Assembly: GCA_946886075.1 (NCBI GenBank)
Contig: CAMPHR010000001.1
Coordinates: forward strand, 1 to 64,000
Origin: an uncultured Novosphingobium sp.
GTDB lineage: Bacteria > Pseudomonadota > Alphaproteobacteria > Sphingomonadales > Sphingomonadaceae
Length of the DNA: 64,000 bases
Direction: 5' to 3'
Below the pieces are notes generated by a model. The model had not been told where the DNA came from, made no database searches, and saw nothing but the letters and a program-made list of their open reading frames with translations. Made by a program: the position numbers and the translations under genes. Shown piece by piece: positions 16,442-26,062 of the stretch (positions are counted from its first letter, which is position 1; each line of letters opens with the position of its first letter).

Positions 16442-17230
16442 TCACGCGTTCACGATGACCACTTCCACCCCGGCATTTTCCAGCATCGCGACCGCGCGCG
16501 GCTCGACCCCCGCGTCCGTCACCACGATGTCGATCTCGTTCAGGCCGCAAACAATCGCCCCCGATGAGGAGGTGAATTTACTACTGTCGACCAGCAGCAC
16601 CACCTGCTCGGCCCGATCGATCAGGCGGCGTTCGGCGGCAACCAGGATGACATCCTGCTGCATCACCCCTTGAGGGCCCACGGCGGCCGCGCCCATGAAC
16701 AGCTTGGGCGCATGAAATCGCGGCATCGATTCTTCGCCCGCGGGCGCCAGAATGATGTTCTGTTCCCGAAACAATGTCCCCGACGGCAAGAGGATTTGCG
16801 TGCCCGCCTGCGGCAGGAGTGCGTTGGCGATGTGCAGCGAATTGGTCAGCACCGACAGATCGAGCCCGTCGATATGCGGGCACATCTGGAGGGTGGTCGT
16901 GCCGCCATCAATCATGATGCCTTCGCCATGCTGGCAGAGTTGCGCAGCCGCCCGGCCGATCGACCGTTTCTGGGCGAGATTCTCGGTGATCGATTGCGCG
17001 AAGGGCGTGCCCGCCAGTCGCGCCGCGCCATCCGGCTTGCCACCATGGCTCTCCGTCAGCCGCGCTCCGCCACGGACGCGGTGGATCACGCCTTCTTCCT
17101 CAAGCCGCGACAGGTCCCGCCGGATCGTGGCGGGGGACGCTGCAAGCCGCGATTCCAGGGCGCGATAGCTGACAAAGCCAGTAGGGCCCATGGCTTCGAT
17201 AATCAGCCTTTCGCGTTCCTCCGCGTGCAT
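16442..17230 (-). CDS. rhaR: DeoR-family regulator of L-rhamnose use
   Basis: A 262-residue repressor-type protein. The N-terminal winged helix is FVSYRALESRLAASPATIRRD followed by LEEEGVIHRVRGGA (about 15-55). The C-terminal DeoR sensor domain resembles sugar-phosphate isomerases: GEGIMIDGGTTTLQMCP, VLTNSLHIANAL, and VDSSKFTSSSGAIV. DeoR proteins usually release DNA when a sugar phosphate binds; in rhizobia the rhamnose regulator RhaR belongs to this family. It is the last gene of the minus-strand operon with the transporter, lldD and kinase, 19 bases after the transporter. Start ATG at 17230 gives the standard HAEERERLI opening. The rhamnose role is inferred from context. Confidence 0.8.
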   Translation of the reverse strand: MHAEERERLIIEAMGPTGFVSYRALESRLAASPATIRRDLSRLEEEGVIHRVRGGARLTESHGGKPDGAARLAGTPFAQSITENLAQKRSIGRAAAQLCQHGEGIMIDGGTTTLQMCPHIDGLDLSVLTNSLHIANALLPQAGTQILLPSGTLFREQNIILAPAGEESMPRFHAPKLFMGAAAVGPQGVMQQDVILVAAERRLIDRAEQVVLLVDSSKFTSSSGAIVCGLNEIDIVVTDAGVEPRAVAMLENAGVEVVIVNA

Positions 17231-17249
17231 TGTCCCCGACCCCCCTTGA

Positions 17250-18494
17250 TCAGGCAGCCGCCCGTTCAGCTTCAAGCTGTTCCAGCGACTTGCCCTCGTT
17301 ACGCGGCGCCCAAAGAGTGCCGACGACGCCGCTTATGACGAGGAAACCGGTCAAAATCCATGCCAGTGTCGTGAATCCCGTCGCACTCAACATCGGAACG
17401 AAGAAGCTGAAGATGCCGAGGCTTATCCGGACGATGGCAAAGCACAGGCCCTGCGCGGTCGACCGGAGCATCGTCGGGAACATCTCGGAGCTCCAAAGCT
17501 GGAAGAAGCTCTGCGCCCCGAAACCGCCGCCGAACTGAAGCAGGAACACATGCAGCAGCGCGATCGGAATGGTGAGCGGGAAGATCGCAAGCAGCACCAT
17601 GCCGATCACCTGGATGATGGCCGAAATGGCAAACAACGTCCGCTGGTTGACCTTGTCTGCATAGCGCATGAAGACAAGCCCGATCGACGCCATGCCGATC
17701 GCGAAGGACAGCGCCTGGATGGCGACCGACTGCGCCTGCGTCGCCGCGCCGACCGTGCGCAGGATATAGGGGAAGAAGAAGCCGTTCGTCCCTGCCCACA
17801 GGTTCCAAAAGCCATACATGCCGACCAGGCCCAGGATGGATGCCAGATATTTGGGCTGGAACAGCGTGGAAACCGGCAGCTTGGTAACGCCTTCCTTCTG
17901 CGCGGCTTTCCACCGTTCGGACTCCTTCATGCGCGAACGCAGGAAGGTGAGGCCAAGCGCGATCACCAGCAGATGGGCAAAGACGATGCGCGCGCCCAGT
18001 TCGCCAAGGCTAGTGAGCGCGAGGCTGAGCAGCAGCACGACCACGGGGCCGAGATACCAGAGCACCTGCGCGACGCCTGAATGCTTGCCGCGCCGGTCAT
18101 CGGGCGCCTGCTCCGCGATCAGCGACCAGGACGCGGGAATGTCCGCGCCGACCGCCACGCCAACGATCAGGAAGCCAACAACGATCATCCACGGCGCAAA
18201 GGCGAAGACCAGCATCGCCATGCCGATCGCGTAGACCAGCATGTCCCACTGGTAGATCTTCTTGCGGCCGAGCTTGTCGCAAAGCCGCCCGCCGACATAG
18301 GCACCAACGCCAGCGCCGATCGCGTTCGGACCGAATGCGCCGATCAGGCCGATAAAATCGTTCGACAGCCCGTAGCTCTCTTGCCACAGCGCCAGCGCGG
18401 CGGAACCGGCCACGATCGATCCCGCATCGATATAGTTGGCGAGGCCCGCAAGGATCGTATCCCGCCAATTATCCTTTTGTGCTCCCGCACTCAT
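17250..18494 (-). CDS. MFS sugar transporter, probably L-rhamnose uptake
   Basis: A 414-residue MFS permease with twelve predicted spans. Seen: [19 protein letters not shown] in span 1, [20 protein letters not shown] in the loop after span 2, [26 protein letters not shown] in spans 4-5, and the second-half loop [14 protein letters not shown]. Its start (ATG at 18494) overlaps the lldD stop as ATGA. Placement between the lactate dehydrogenase and the rhamnose-type regulator makes it the likely inner-membrane rhamnose carrier, as no RhaT or ABC importer is nearby. Substrate is inferred from context only. Confidence 0.82.
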   Translation of the reverse strand: MSAGAQKDNWRDTILAGLANYIDAGSIVAGSAALALWQESYGLSNDFIGLIGAFGPNAIGAGVGAYVGGRLCDKLGRKKIYQWDMLVYAIGMAMLVFAFAPWMIVVGFLIVGVAVGADIPASWSLIAEQAPDDRRGKHSGVAQVLWYLGPVVVLLLSLALTSLGELGARIVFAHLLVIALGLTFLRSRMKESERWKAAQKEGVTKLPVSTLFQPKYLASILGLVGMYGFWNLWAGTNGFFFPYILRTVGAATQAQSVAIQALSFAIGMASIGLVFMRYADKVNQRTLFAISAIIQVIGMVLLAIFPLTIPIALLHVFLLQFGGGFGAQSFFQLWSSEMFPTMLRSTAQGLCFAIVRISLGIFSFFVPMLSATGFTTLAWILTGFLVISGVVGTLWAPRNEGKSLEQLEAERAAA

Positions 18495-19645
18495 TTCTCG
18501 TCCCTCCCGGTCAAAATGCTCTGGTTTATGTCGGCGATCGTGGAGCAGCCGGTGAGCGCCATCGCCACGCGCATCTCCGCCTCGATCAATTGCAACATCT
18601 TCGCGACGCCCGCTTCGCCCTGCGCTGCCAATGCATAGGCCCACGCCCGCCCCAGCAGCACGCCCTTGGCGCCAAGCGCCAACATGCGCACGACGTCCAG
18701 CCCCGACCGAACGCCGCCATCGGCGAGAACGGTCAGCTTGTCGCCGACCGCTTCGGCGATCGGGGGCAGGGCGCGCGCCGTTGACAGCACGCCATCAAGC
18801 TGGCGTCCGCCATGGTTGGATACGACGATGCCGTCCGCGCCCACCGCAGCGGCTTCGCGCGCATCCTCCGGGTCGAGCAGGCCCTTGATGATCAACGGCC
18901 CCTTCCACTCGGAACGGATGAAGTCCAAATCGCGCCAATGGATCGACGGGTCGAAATTGTTGCGCATCCAGGCGAAGAAATCCTCGATCCCGGTCTTCCC
19001 CTGCAGCACGGGAGCGACATTGCCCAACGTATGCGGGCGGCCGCGCACGCCAACATCCCAGGCCCAACCCGGCTTCATCGCCGCTTGGGCCGCGCGCCAG
19101 ATTTGGCCTTTCAGCCCGTCCGCGCCAGCAAGGCCGCTATGATAATCGCGATAGCGGCTACCCGGCACCGGCATGTCCACGGTGAAGACCAGCGCGGAGC
19201 AACTGGCTGCAGCAGCCTGCGTCAGCAGGTCCTTCATGAAGGCGCGGTCGCGTATCATGTAAAGCTGGAACCAGAAGGGACGCGACGAAGCGCGCGCGAC
19301 TTCGGCCAGCGAGCAAGCGCCGACCGTCGAAAGGGTGAAGGGCACGCCAGCCCCCTCGGCCGCGCGCAGCGCCTGACACTCCCCGCGCCGTGCATTCAGT
19401 CCGGCAAGGCCGATCGGGGCAAGGGCAACCGGCAGCGCCTGCTCCCGCCCGAACAGGCTGGTGGTCAGGTCGAGGGCCGAAACGTCGCGCAGCACTCGCT
19501 GGCGCAGAGCGATGTCGCTCAGTTCGCTCACATTCTTCCGCAGCGTCACTTCGGCGTAGGAGCCGCCATCGATATATTCGAACAGGAACCGGGGCAGGCG
19601 GCGGCGAGCAGCCTCACGGAAATCAAGAACGCTGGCTATCGGCAT
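18491..19645 (-). CDS. lldD: L-lactate dehydrogenase (FMN alpha-hydroxyacid oxidase family)
   Basis: A 384-residue FMN enzyme that oxidises L-lactate to pyruvate and passes electrons to the respiratory chain. Seen: [17 protein letters not shown] at 18-34, [24 protein letters not shown] near 125, [17 protein letters not shown], the catalytic [11 protein letters not shown] around 272-282, and [17 protein letters not shown] followed by [14 protein letters not shown] for FMN phosphate. Length is normal. In the rhamnose operon it would process the L-lactate made from lactaldehyde. It begins 12 bases after the kinase gene. Confidence 0.9.
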   Translation of the reverse strand: MPIASVLDFREAARRRLPRFLFEYIDGGSYAEVTLRKNVSELSDIALRQRVLRDVSALDLTTSLFGREQALPVALAPIGLAGLNARRGECQALRAAEGAGVPFTLSTVGACSLAEVARASSRPFWFQLYMIRDRAFMKDLLTQAAAASCSALVFTVDMPVPGSRYRDYHSGLAGADGLKGQIWRAAQAAMKPGWAWDVGVRGRPHTLGNVAPVLQGKTGIEDFFAWMRNNFDPSIHWRDLDFIRSEWKGPLIIKGLLDPEDAREAAAVGADGIVVSNHGGRQLDGVLSTARALPPIAEAVGDKLTVLADGGVRSGLDVVRMLALGAKGVLLGRAWAYALAAQGEAGVAKMLQLIEAEMRVAMALTGCSTIADINQSILTGRDEK

Positions 19646-19657
19646 GCGCGGACCCCT

Positions 19658-21076
19658 TTAAGAAACCGTCTCATTGATCTCAGCCAACCAGCTGGAACGA
19701 TAGGCGGAAATATCCTCATTCAGCGGCTCGACCCGGCTGAGCGACCCTTGCGGCTTGAGCGTCGGGTCGATCAGCCGCAGCGCGCCGAACGACACGTCAT
19801 TATGGGCGTTGGCGGTATAGATCTGCATGTCTGGCCGCAGCGAAGCCAGCGCCCGGACGAACACCTCGGCATCGGCGAAGCGGCCTTCGACCAGCAACCG
19901 GTCGCGCGAGCCGATCAGGTCCAACATCGTGTCGGCGACCAACGCTGCATAAAGGCACACCGCCGCGCGGCGCTGATACCAGTCTTCCGGCCGCGCGATC
20001 CAGTCGCCGCTGCCAGCGGGGTAGGGGCCAAAGCCTTGCGCCAGCGTCGGCAGCAGCATTGCGCCCGATTGCAGCACCTCCGGCACTGCGGCCAGCAGGG
20101 CGGGTTGATCGGGCTTGATGTCGACGCGGCGTGTGTCGAATTCGATCACCGTCTCGATCTCGCGGCCGCCCATGAAGCGCGCCGACGGCACGGCACAGCC
20201 ATAGGCATCGACATTGACGAGGCAGTCCCGCCCTTCGGCCAAGCTGCTGGTCGCCAGCGCTTCCTGCGGCAGGCGCATCGCGATGAACCAGGTGCCGGTG
20301 GAAAGGATGGTGGAATCGCCTTCTGCGATTTCGTCGAACCCGCGCGCCGCCAGCAGGGCCGCGTTGGAATCATGCAGCCCGGCAAGAACGCGAATGTCCG
20401 GAGAAAGCCCGGTGCGCGCCGCCAGTTCCGGCCGGATCGTACCGATACTGTCCGCAGCCTTGGCCAACGGCGCAAAGCGAGCGGCCCAGCCCAGGCGTTC
20501 GGCGAGCGGGGAGAAGCTACCCTGGTCAGGACTCCACAAATCGCTGTGGCAGCCGAGGCTTGTCACTTCCGTCGCGGCCGTGCCGGACAGGAACCAGCCC
20601 CAATATTGTGCCCAGGGCAACAGCGTGGCCGTCGCCATTTCGGCCGGGTACAGGCGATCGAGCCAGTAAAGCTGCGACCCGATATTAAGTCCGTCCGGCA
20701 GGGCGGGCGAACCAGTGATCGCAAAGGCGTCGCGCTCCTTGCGATAGGCATACATGACCTCGTCAGGGATCGACTGCTCATAATCGATCGGTGCATAGGC
20801 AAGCTGATCGCCAACCAGCGCGGCGACGCCAGCGCCATGCGCCACGGGCACGATCACTTCTACCGGGCTGGATGCGTAGCGTGCGAGTGATTCGACAAGC
20901 CATTCACCAATGCCAGTCGTGTCGAGGCTGCGAACGCCAGCTTCAGTCTTTACCTCATTCGGGCGAACCTGACGGTCAAGAATCCGGCCGTCGCGCGACC
21001 ATAAGGACACTTTGCTCAGCGTCTTGCCGATATCGACTATGATGGCGAAGCCGAGGTTCAGTTCGTCCTCCCGCAT
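19658..21076 (-). CDS. rhaB: FGGY-family sugar kinase, probable L-rhamnulokinase
   Basis: A 472-residue carbohydrate kinase. The N-terminal ATPase fold starts FAIIVDIGKTLSKVSLW (a variant of the usual DxGTT/S pattern). Then come LPDGLNIGSQLYWLDRLYP, ATEVTSLGCHSDLWSP, the FGGY signature region VLAGLHDSNAALLAARG near 235, STILSTGTWFIAM, and LLVEGRFADAEVFVRAL in the second ATPase half. It would phosphorylate L-rhamnulose to rhamnulose 1-phosphate. First gene of the minus-strand operon and divergent from the aldolase gene, with 88 bases between. A fuculokinase role is possible, but the isomerase next door points to rhamnose. Confidence 0.82.
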   Translation of the reverse strand: MREDELNLGFAIIVDIGKTLSKVSLWSRDGRILDRQVRPNEVKTEAGVRSLDTTGIGEWLVESLARYASSPVEVIVPVAHGAGVAALVGDQLAYAPIDYEQSIPDEVMYAYRKERDAFAITGSPALPDGLNIGSQLYWLDRLYPAEMATATLLPWAQYWGWFLSGTAATEVTSLGCHSDLWSPDQGSFSPLAERLGWAARFAPLAKAADSIGTIRPELAARTGLSPDIRVLAGLHDSNAALLAARGFDEIAEGDSTILSTGTWFIAMRLPQEALATSSLAEGRDCLVNVDAYGCAVPSARFMGGREIETVIEFDTRRVDIKPDQPALLAAVPEVLQSGAMLLPTLAQGFGPYPAGSGDWIARPEDWYQRRAAVCLYAALVADTMLDLIGSRDRLLVEGRFADAEVFVRALASLRPDMQIYTANAHNDVSFGALRLIDPTLKPQGSLSRVEPLNEDISAYRSSWLAEINETVS

Positions 21077-21095
21077 GAAATTTTCTCATCTTGTT

Positions 21096-21112
21096 TGATC
21101 GAATATGATCGA
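21096..21112. promoter_or_regulatory. Candidate operator in the divergent rhamnose promoter
   Basis: The 88 bases between the kinase and aldolase genes hold two direct copies of TGATCGA (21096-21102 and 21106-21112) exactly 10 bases apart, one helical turn, in an A+T-rich stretch. AACGCAA follows at 21118-21124. The position fits a site for the DeoR-family regulator of this cluster controlling both directions. No experimental support is available. Confidence 0.4.
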
Positions 21113-21164
21113 TTAATAACGCAAAGGATTGATTGAGGAAAGCGCAAATGATAATGGGAGCGCC

Positions 21165-23276
21165 ATGAACATGCAAAATCCAGTCTCGTCGGCGGCCATT
21201 CCTTTTGCCGTCCCCACCAGCCGCTGGGATGATGGCGTTGCCGCGACTCTCAGCCCTGCCGAACTGCTCCTGTACCGGTCGAATCTGCTCGGTTCGGACC
21301 TCACCGTGACCAATTTCGGCGGCGGCAACACGTCGGCCAAGATCACGGAAACCGATCCGCTGACTGGCGAGCAGGCGGAAGTTCTTTGGGTCAAGGGTTC
21401 GGGCGGCGATATCGGTTCGATGAAGCTGGACGGCTTTTCAACGCTGTATCAGGAAAAGCTGCTAGGCCTTGAGAAGCATTATGCCGGTCCCCAGGACGAC
21501 GACAAGATGGTCGGCTACCTCCCCCATTGCACGTTCAACCTCAATCCCCGCGCCGCCTCGATCGACACTCCGCTGCATTCGCTACTTCCTTTTGCACATG
21601 TCGATCACGTCCACCCCGACGCGATCATCGCGCTCGCCGCTTCTTCGGGTGGCGAAGCTGCAACCCAGGAAATCTGGGGCGGCAAGATCGGTTGGCTTCC
21701 CTGGAAGCGCCCCGGCTACACGCTGGGCGTCCAACTGCGCGACTATGTGAAGGCGAACCCTGGCCTGGAAGGCGTCATGCTCGCTGGCCACGGCATCATC
21801 TGCTGGGCCGACACCGCCAAGTCCTGCTACGAACACACTGTCCAGTTGATCGCGGACGCCGCCGCATATCTGAATGCCAAGCTCGCTGAAAAGCCCGCCT
21901 TCGGTGGCCAGCTGGTCGCGCCCAACCCGGACCGCGCGGCGATCGCTGCCGACCTGATGCCCCGCCTGCGCGGCCTGATGACCGGCGCGCGCACCAAGGT
22001 CGGCCATTATTCGGACGACGCCGAAGCGCTGGATTTTGTCGGTTCGGCCGAGTTCCTGCGCCTCGCCGCGCTGGGCACGTCCTGCCCCGACCATTTCCTG
22101 CGCACGAAGATCGCGCCGTTGCCGCTCGATCCGGCGAAGGTGCGGGACGATGCCTATCTGGCAGAGCAGATCGCGGCCTATCGCGACATGTATGCGGCCT
22201 ATTATGAGCGGTGCAAGCGGTCCAACTCGCCTGCGATGCGGGACGCCAACCCGATCGTCGTGCTGGTGCCGGGCGTCGGCCGCATCACTTTCGCGGGTGA
22301 CAAGACCACCGCCCGTCTGGCTGGCGAGTTCTATGGCAACGCGATCAACGTGATGCGCGGCGCCGAAGCGATTGGCGAATATATCGCGCTCGACGAGCAG
22401 GAAGCGTTCGACATCGAATATTGGCTGCTAGAGGAAGCGAAGCTCCAGCGCATGCCCAAGCCAAAGCCGCTGGTCGGCAAGATCGCCCTGGTGACGGGCG
22501 GTGCAGGCGGCATCGGCGCCGCGACCGCCGCGCGCCTGCTGGCTGATGGCGCCTGCGTCATGCTGGCCGACCGCGCCGCCGAGGCGATCGAAGAGGTCCG
22601 CGCGGGCTTTGCCAAGCAGTTCGGCAAGGATGTGATCCGCGCCGCCGTCTGCGACGTGACCGACGAAGCGCAGGTCCAGGCCGCATTCGATGATTGCGCC
22701 CGCGAGTTTGGCGGTCTCGACATCCTCGTCGCCAATGCGGGCATCGCCTCTTCGGCGCCGATCGAGGAAACCACGGTCGCCCTGTGGCGCAAGAATTACG
22801 ACGTGCTGGCCGAGGGCTATTTCCTCACCGCCCGCGCTGCCTTCCCGCTGATGAAGCGTATGAAGGAGCAGGGTGGGGCGTCGATCGTGTTCATCGGTTC
22901 GAAGAATGGCGTTGCCGCCGCAACCAACGCGTCGGCATATGCTTCGGCCAAGGCTGCCGCCAACCATCTGGCGCGCTGTCTGGCGCTGGAGGGTGCGTCC
23001 TTCGGCATCCGCGTCAACACCGTCAACCCGGACGCTGTCATCAAGGGCAGCAAGATCTGGGACGGCGACTGGCGCAAGGAACGCGCTGGCGCGCATGGTA
23101 TCGACTCCGGCAAGGAACTGGAGGAACATTACCGCCAGCGTTCGATGCTGAAGCGCGACGTGCTGCCGTCCGACATCGCCGAAGCGGTTTACTTCCTGGC
23201 TAGCGACATGTCCGCCAAGTCGACCGGCAACATGATCAACGTCGATGCGGGCAATGCTCAGGCGTTCACGCGCTGA
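21165..23276 (+). CDS. rhaEW: Bifunctional rhamnulose-1-phosphate aldolase/lactaldehyde dehydrogenase
   Basis: A 703-residue fusion. Residues about 25-420 are a class II aldolase/adducin domain: NFGGGNTSAKI near 62, the metal-site region HVDHVHPDA near 155, and AGHGIICWAD near 210. Residues about 435-700 are a short-chain dehydrogenase: nucleotide loop TGGAGGIGAA, LVANAGIA, and YASAKAAANH with the catalytic Tyr and Lys. The aldolase would split rhamnulose 1-phosphate into DHAP and L-lactaldehyde; the dehydrogenase would oxidise lactaldehyde to lactate. Such fusions are known as RhaEW in bacterial rhamnose pathways. Start ATG at 21165 follows GGGAG. It is 22 bases ahead of rhaI. Confidence 0.9.
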   Translation: MNMQNPVSSAAIPFAVPTSRWDDGVAATLSPAELLLYRSNLLGSDLTVTNFGGGNTSAKITETDPLTGEQAEVLWVKGSGGDIGSMKLDGFSTLYQEKLLGLEKHYAGPQDDDKMVGYLPHCTFNLNPRAASIDTPLHSLLPFAHVDHVHPDAIIALAASSGGEAATQEIWGGKIGWLPWKRPGYTLGVQLRDYVKANPGLEGVMLAGHGIICWADTAKSCYEHTVQLIADAAAYLNAKLAEKPAFGGQLVAPNPDRAAIAADLMPRLRGLMTGARTKVGHYSDDAEALDFVGSAEFLRLAALGTSCPDHFLRTKIAPLPLDPAKVRDDAYLAEQIAAYRDMYAAYYERCKRSNSPAMRDANPIVVLVPGVGRITFAGDKTTARLAGEFYGNAINVMRGAEAIGEYIALDEQEAFDIEYWLLEEAKLQRMPKPKPLVGKIALVTGGAGGIGAATAARLLADGACVMLADRAAEAIEEVRAGFAKQFGKDVIRAAVCDVTDEAQVQAAFDDCAREFGGLDILVANAGIASSAPIEETTVALWRKNYDVLAEGYFLTARAAFPLMKRMKEQGGASIVFIGSKNGVAAATNASAYASAKAAANHLARCLALEGASFGIRVNTVNPDAVIKGSKIWDGDWRKERAGAHGIDSGKELEEHYRQRSMLKRDVLPSDIAEAVYFLASDMSAKSTGNMINVDAGNAQAFTR

Positions 23277-23298
23277 TCGGCAACGGAGAGGTAATAAT

Positions 23299-24591
23299 AT
23301 GAGCAACCTGCCCATTTCCGCCGAACTCATCGCGGAATCCAACGCGCGCGACACGCAAGCGCTGGAGGAAGATTATGCCGCGCTCGGCCGCAAGCTGTCG
23401 CGCACCGGCATCGACATCGATGCGATCAAGGACCGCGTCGCTGGCTTTTCCGTCGCGGTGCCCAGCTGGGGCGCGGGGCGGGGCGGTACGCGCTTCGCCA
23501 AATTCCCCATCGCTGGCGAGCCGACCAACATCCATGAAAAGCTGGAAGATTGCGCCGTCATCAACCAGCTGAGCCGCGTCACGCCACGCGTATCGCCGCA
23601 CTTTCCTTGGGACAAGGTGAGCGATTACAAGGCACTGCGCGAGGAAGCTCAGAGCCTTGGCCTTGGCTTTGACGCGGTCAACAGCAACACCTTCCAGGAT
23701 CAGCCGGGGCAGGCGCAGACCTACGCGACCGGCTCGCTGTCTTCGACCGTTGAGGCAACCCGCCAGCAGGCGGTAGAGCATAATATCGAATGTATCGAGA
23801 TCGGACGCCAGTTGGGTTCCACCGACCTGACTGTATGGGTCGGCGATGGCACCAACTTCCCAGGTCAGCAGGACTTCGCCCGGAGCCTGGACCGCTATCT
23901 GGAAGCGACGGCGCAGGTCTATGCGGCACTGCCGGACGATTGGCGGATGCTGCTGGAACATAAGATGTTCGAGCCGGCCTTCTATTCGACGGTCATTTCG
24001 GACTGGGGTTCATCGATCCTGGCCGCGCAGGAACTGGGTCCCAAGGCCAAGTGCCTTGTCGACCTCGGCCACCACGCGCCGAACGTCAATATCGAGCAGA
24101 TCGTGGCCCGCCTGCACCGCTTCGGCAAGTTGGGTGGTTTCCACTTCAACGACAGCAAATATGGCGACGACGATCTGGATAGCGGGTCGATCAATCCGCA
24201 CCAGCTCTTTCTGGTCTTCAACGAATTGGTGGAAGCCGAACTCCACCCGCGCGACGGCTTCAACCCCAGCTACATGATCGATCAGTCGCACAATGTGACC
24301 GATCCGATCGAGTCCATGCTGTCATCGGCCGAGACGATCACGGCTTGCTTTGCCAAGGCGCTGCTCGTCGATCGCGAAGCACTGCACGCGGCGCAGGAAG
24401 GCAATGACACGATGATGGCATTCCAGGCGTTGCGCCGCGCTTACAATGTCGACGTAGCGCCGATCATAGCCAAGGCACGTCTGGAAGCTGGCGGTGCGAT
24501 CGACGTGCTGTCGACTTACCGGGCCAGCCTATGGCGCGAGCGCAAGGCGCAGGAGCGCAAGCCGGTCGGCCTCGGCGCCGGAATTGTCTGA
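23299..24591 (+). CDS. rhaI: L-rhamnose isomerase (RhaI type)
   Basis: A 430-residue metal-dependent TIM-barrel isomerase converting L-rhamnose to L-rhamnulose. Seen: AVPSWGAGRGGTRFAKF near 52, GEPTNIHEKLEDC, the central LEHKMFEPAFYSTVISDWGS with metal-site Glu around 217, CLVDLGHHAPNVNIEQIVA, GGFHFNDSKYGDDDLDSGSINP and MIDQSHNVTDPIESM. Length and motifs match the RhaI/type 2 family rather than E. coli RhaA. Start ATG at 23299 follows GGAGAGG. It completes the plus-strand operon and is followed by a clear terminator hairpin. Confidence 0.92.
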   Translation: MSNLPISAELIAESNARDTQALEEDYAALGRKLSRTGIDIDAIKDRVAGFSVAVPSWGAGRGGTRFAKFPIAGEPTNIHEKLEDCAVINQLSRVTPRVSPHFPWDKVSDYKALREEAQSLGLGFDAVNSNTFQDQPGQAQTYATGSLSSTVEATRQQAVEHNIECIEIGRQLGSTDLTVWVGDGTNFPGQQDFARSLDRYLEATAQVYAALPDDWRMLLEHKMFEPAFYSTVISDWGSSILAAQELGPKAKCLVDLGHHAPNVNIEQIVARLHRFGKLGGFHFNDSKYGDDDLDSGSINPHQLFLVFNELVEAELHPRDGFNPSYMIDQSHNVTDPIESMLSSAETITACFAKALLVDREALHAAQEGNDTMMAFQALRRAYNVDVAPIIAKARLEAGGAIDVLSTYRASLWRERKAQERKPVGLGAGIV

Positions 24592-24606
24592 CCTGTAGAC
24601 ATTAGT

Positions 24607-24633
24607 GGGCGCTGGCAGATGTTGTCAGCGCCC
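24607..24633 (+). terminator. Terminator of the rhaEW-rhaI operon
   Basis: GGGCGCTG (24607-24614) pairs with CAGCGCCC (24626-24633) around an 11-base loop that can add two more pairs. CTCTTCGTTT follows. It starts 16 bases after the rhaI stop. Confidence 0.75.
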
Positions 24634-24699
24634 CTCTTCGTTTCCGTATATTTAACATAATCCCTATTATCGATCTATTGCGTTCAGAGCGGTGCCCCG

Positions 24700-25050
24700 T
24701 TAGGCAGCAATACGCTCTCGACTCCGCGCCCGCTCCAGTGCCTCATGATTGTCGCCGATCCAGTCGCAGATCCGGCTGACCGTACCCAAAAAGCTGCGGC
24801 CCAATTCCGTCAGCTTATATTCCACGCTCGGCGGCATTGTCGGCAGCACCTCTCGTGAAACCATCCCAAATCGCTCAAGCTCGCGCAGCGTTTGCGTTAG
24901 CATTTTGGAGCTGATCGGCGCTGCGCAGCGCTTGAGGTCGGAAAAGCGCAACGATCCGTCGCCCAGCCGATAGGTGACGAGCATCGTCCATTTGTTGCCC
25001 ACCAGCTCTAGAATCTCGAGAGCGGTTTGCGGGTTTACCTTGGTATCCAT
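24700..25050 (-). CDS. HxlR-family transcriptional regulator
   Basis: A 116-residue winged-helix regulator with the family's hallmarks: LELVGNKWTMLVTYRLGDGSLRF near the N terminus, APISSKMLTQTLRELERFGMVSREV as the recognition helix and wing, and PPSVEYKLTELGRSF. Start ATG at 25050 gives MDTKVNPQTA; the longer frame adds a non-conserved extension. It is divergent from the epimerase gene at 25154 across about 100 bases, so it most likely controls that operon in response to a small electrophile or metabolite, as HxlR proteins often do. Confidence 0.87.
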   Translation of the reverse strand: MDTKVNPQTALEILELVGNKWTMLVTYRLGDGSLRFSDLKRCAAPISSKMLTQTLRELERFGMVSREVLPTMPPSVEYKLTELGRSFLGTVSRICDWIGDNHEALERARSRERIAA

Positions 25051-25153
25051 ACGATACCTAATACCCAACAGGTTCCTTGTTGCAAATCGAAACTCGAATC
25101 GGTAGCCCTCTTTCATCGAGAGGCGAAGCGTGCCCAATGGAGAGGAAGCTATC

Positions 25154-26062
25154 ATGAAGATCCTGGTTATCGGCGGAACAGGTATGATCGGCGGTCATGC
25201 CGCCCTTCACCTCGCGGCAAAGGGGCATGACGTCACTGTCGCTGGCCGCAAGCCACCGCAGCAAAGCACCGAACTTTCCCGCCTGCCTTTTCTCCAGGGA
25301 GACTATATCGAGGGAAGCTTCAATGCGCAGGATTTGGCCTCGTTCGATGCCGTCATCTTTGCGGCCGGGAACGACATCCGCCATGTTCCCGAGGGCGGCG
25401 ACTATGACGCTCACGTCTTCCGCGCCAATGCCGAAGCGGTGCCGCGGTTCGCTGCGTTGGCCAAGCAAGCAGGCGTCCGCCACTTCATCCATGTCGGCAG
25501 CTTCTATCCGCATATCGCCCCGGAACTGCTGGAAACCAACGTCTATATCCGCGCCCGCAAGCTTGCCACGGATGGTATTGCTGCATTGGCGGATGACAGC
25601 TTTCATGTCGTCAGCCTTGATGCGCCCTTCGTCGTCGGCACCGTAGCAGGCATGAGCCTGCCCATGTTCGAAGCCTATACCCGCTATGCTGAAGGCCAGC
25701 TCGGCATTCCCCCTTTCGGCCCTTCGGGCGGCACCAACTTCATTTCTACCCAGTCCCTGTCGGAAGCGATCAACGCGGCGCTGGACCGGGGTGAAAATGG
25801 CAAGGCCTATCTCGTCGGTGACGAGAATTTGAGCTTCGCTGATTATTTCAAATTGTTCTTCCGGGCGGCGGGCAACGATGTCGATGTGCCCTCGCTGGAT
25901 CAGGAGCATCCAATGCTGCCGGATGCAGCGATTTTCAGCGGCCGCGGCAATATGGTCCGGTACGAACCCGACGCGCAGACCATGGCTGACCTTGGCTATC
26001 GCCGGAACGACATAGCGCGAGCGGTAAAAGAGGTTGTCGATCAGTTCCGGTCAGGGAAATGA
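25154..26062 (+). CDS. NAD-dependent epimerase/dehydratase-like (extended SDR) protein
   Basis: A 302-residue Rossmann protein. It opens MKILVIGGTGMIGGHAALHL with the extended-SDR nucleotide loop GGTGMIGG at 7-14, then FDAVIFAAGNDIRHV, FIHVGSFYPHIAPELL, and SLDAPFVVGTVAG. The usual catalytic YxxxK is replaced by YIRARK, which keeps the Tyr-Lys spacing approximately. It starts a compact operon: its stop overlaps the next SDR start as ATGA. Start ATG at 25154 follows GAGGAAG. Substrate unknown. Confidence 0.75.
   Translation: MKILVIGGTGMIGGHAALHLAAKGHDVTVAGRKPPQQSTELSRLPFLQGDYIEGSFNAQDLASFDAVIFAAGNDIRHVPEGGDYDAHVFRANAEAVPRFAALAKQAGVRHFIHVGSFYPHIAPELLETNVYIRARKLATDGIAALADDSFHVVSLDAPFVVGTVAGMSLPMFEAYTRYAEGQLGIPPFGPSGGTNFISTQSLSEAINAALDRGENGKAYLVGDENLSFADYFKLFFRAAGNDVDVPSLDQEHPMLPDAAIFSGRGNMVRYEPDAQTMADLGYRRNDIARAVKEVVDQFRSGK

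Noticed and set aside
18812..20890. 692-codon open frame on the plus strand opposite lldD and the sugar kinase
   Set aside because: Same pattern: antisense to two clear enzymes, Arg/Gln/Ala-rich, no motif and no start signal.
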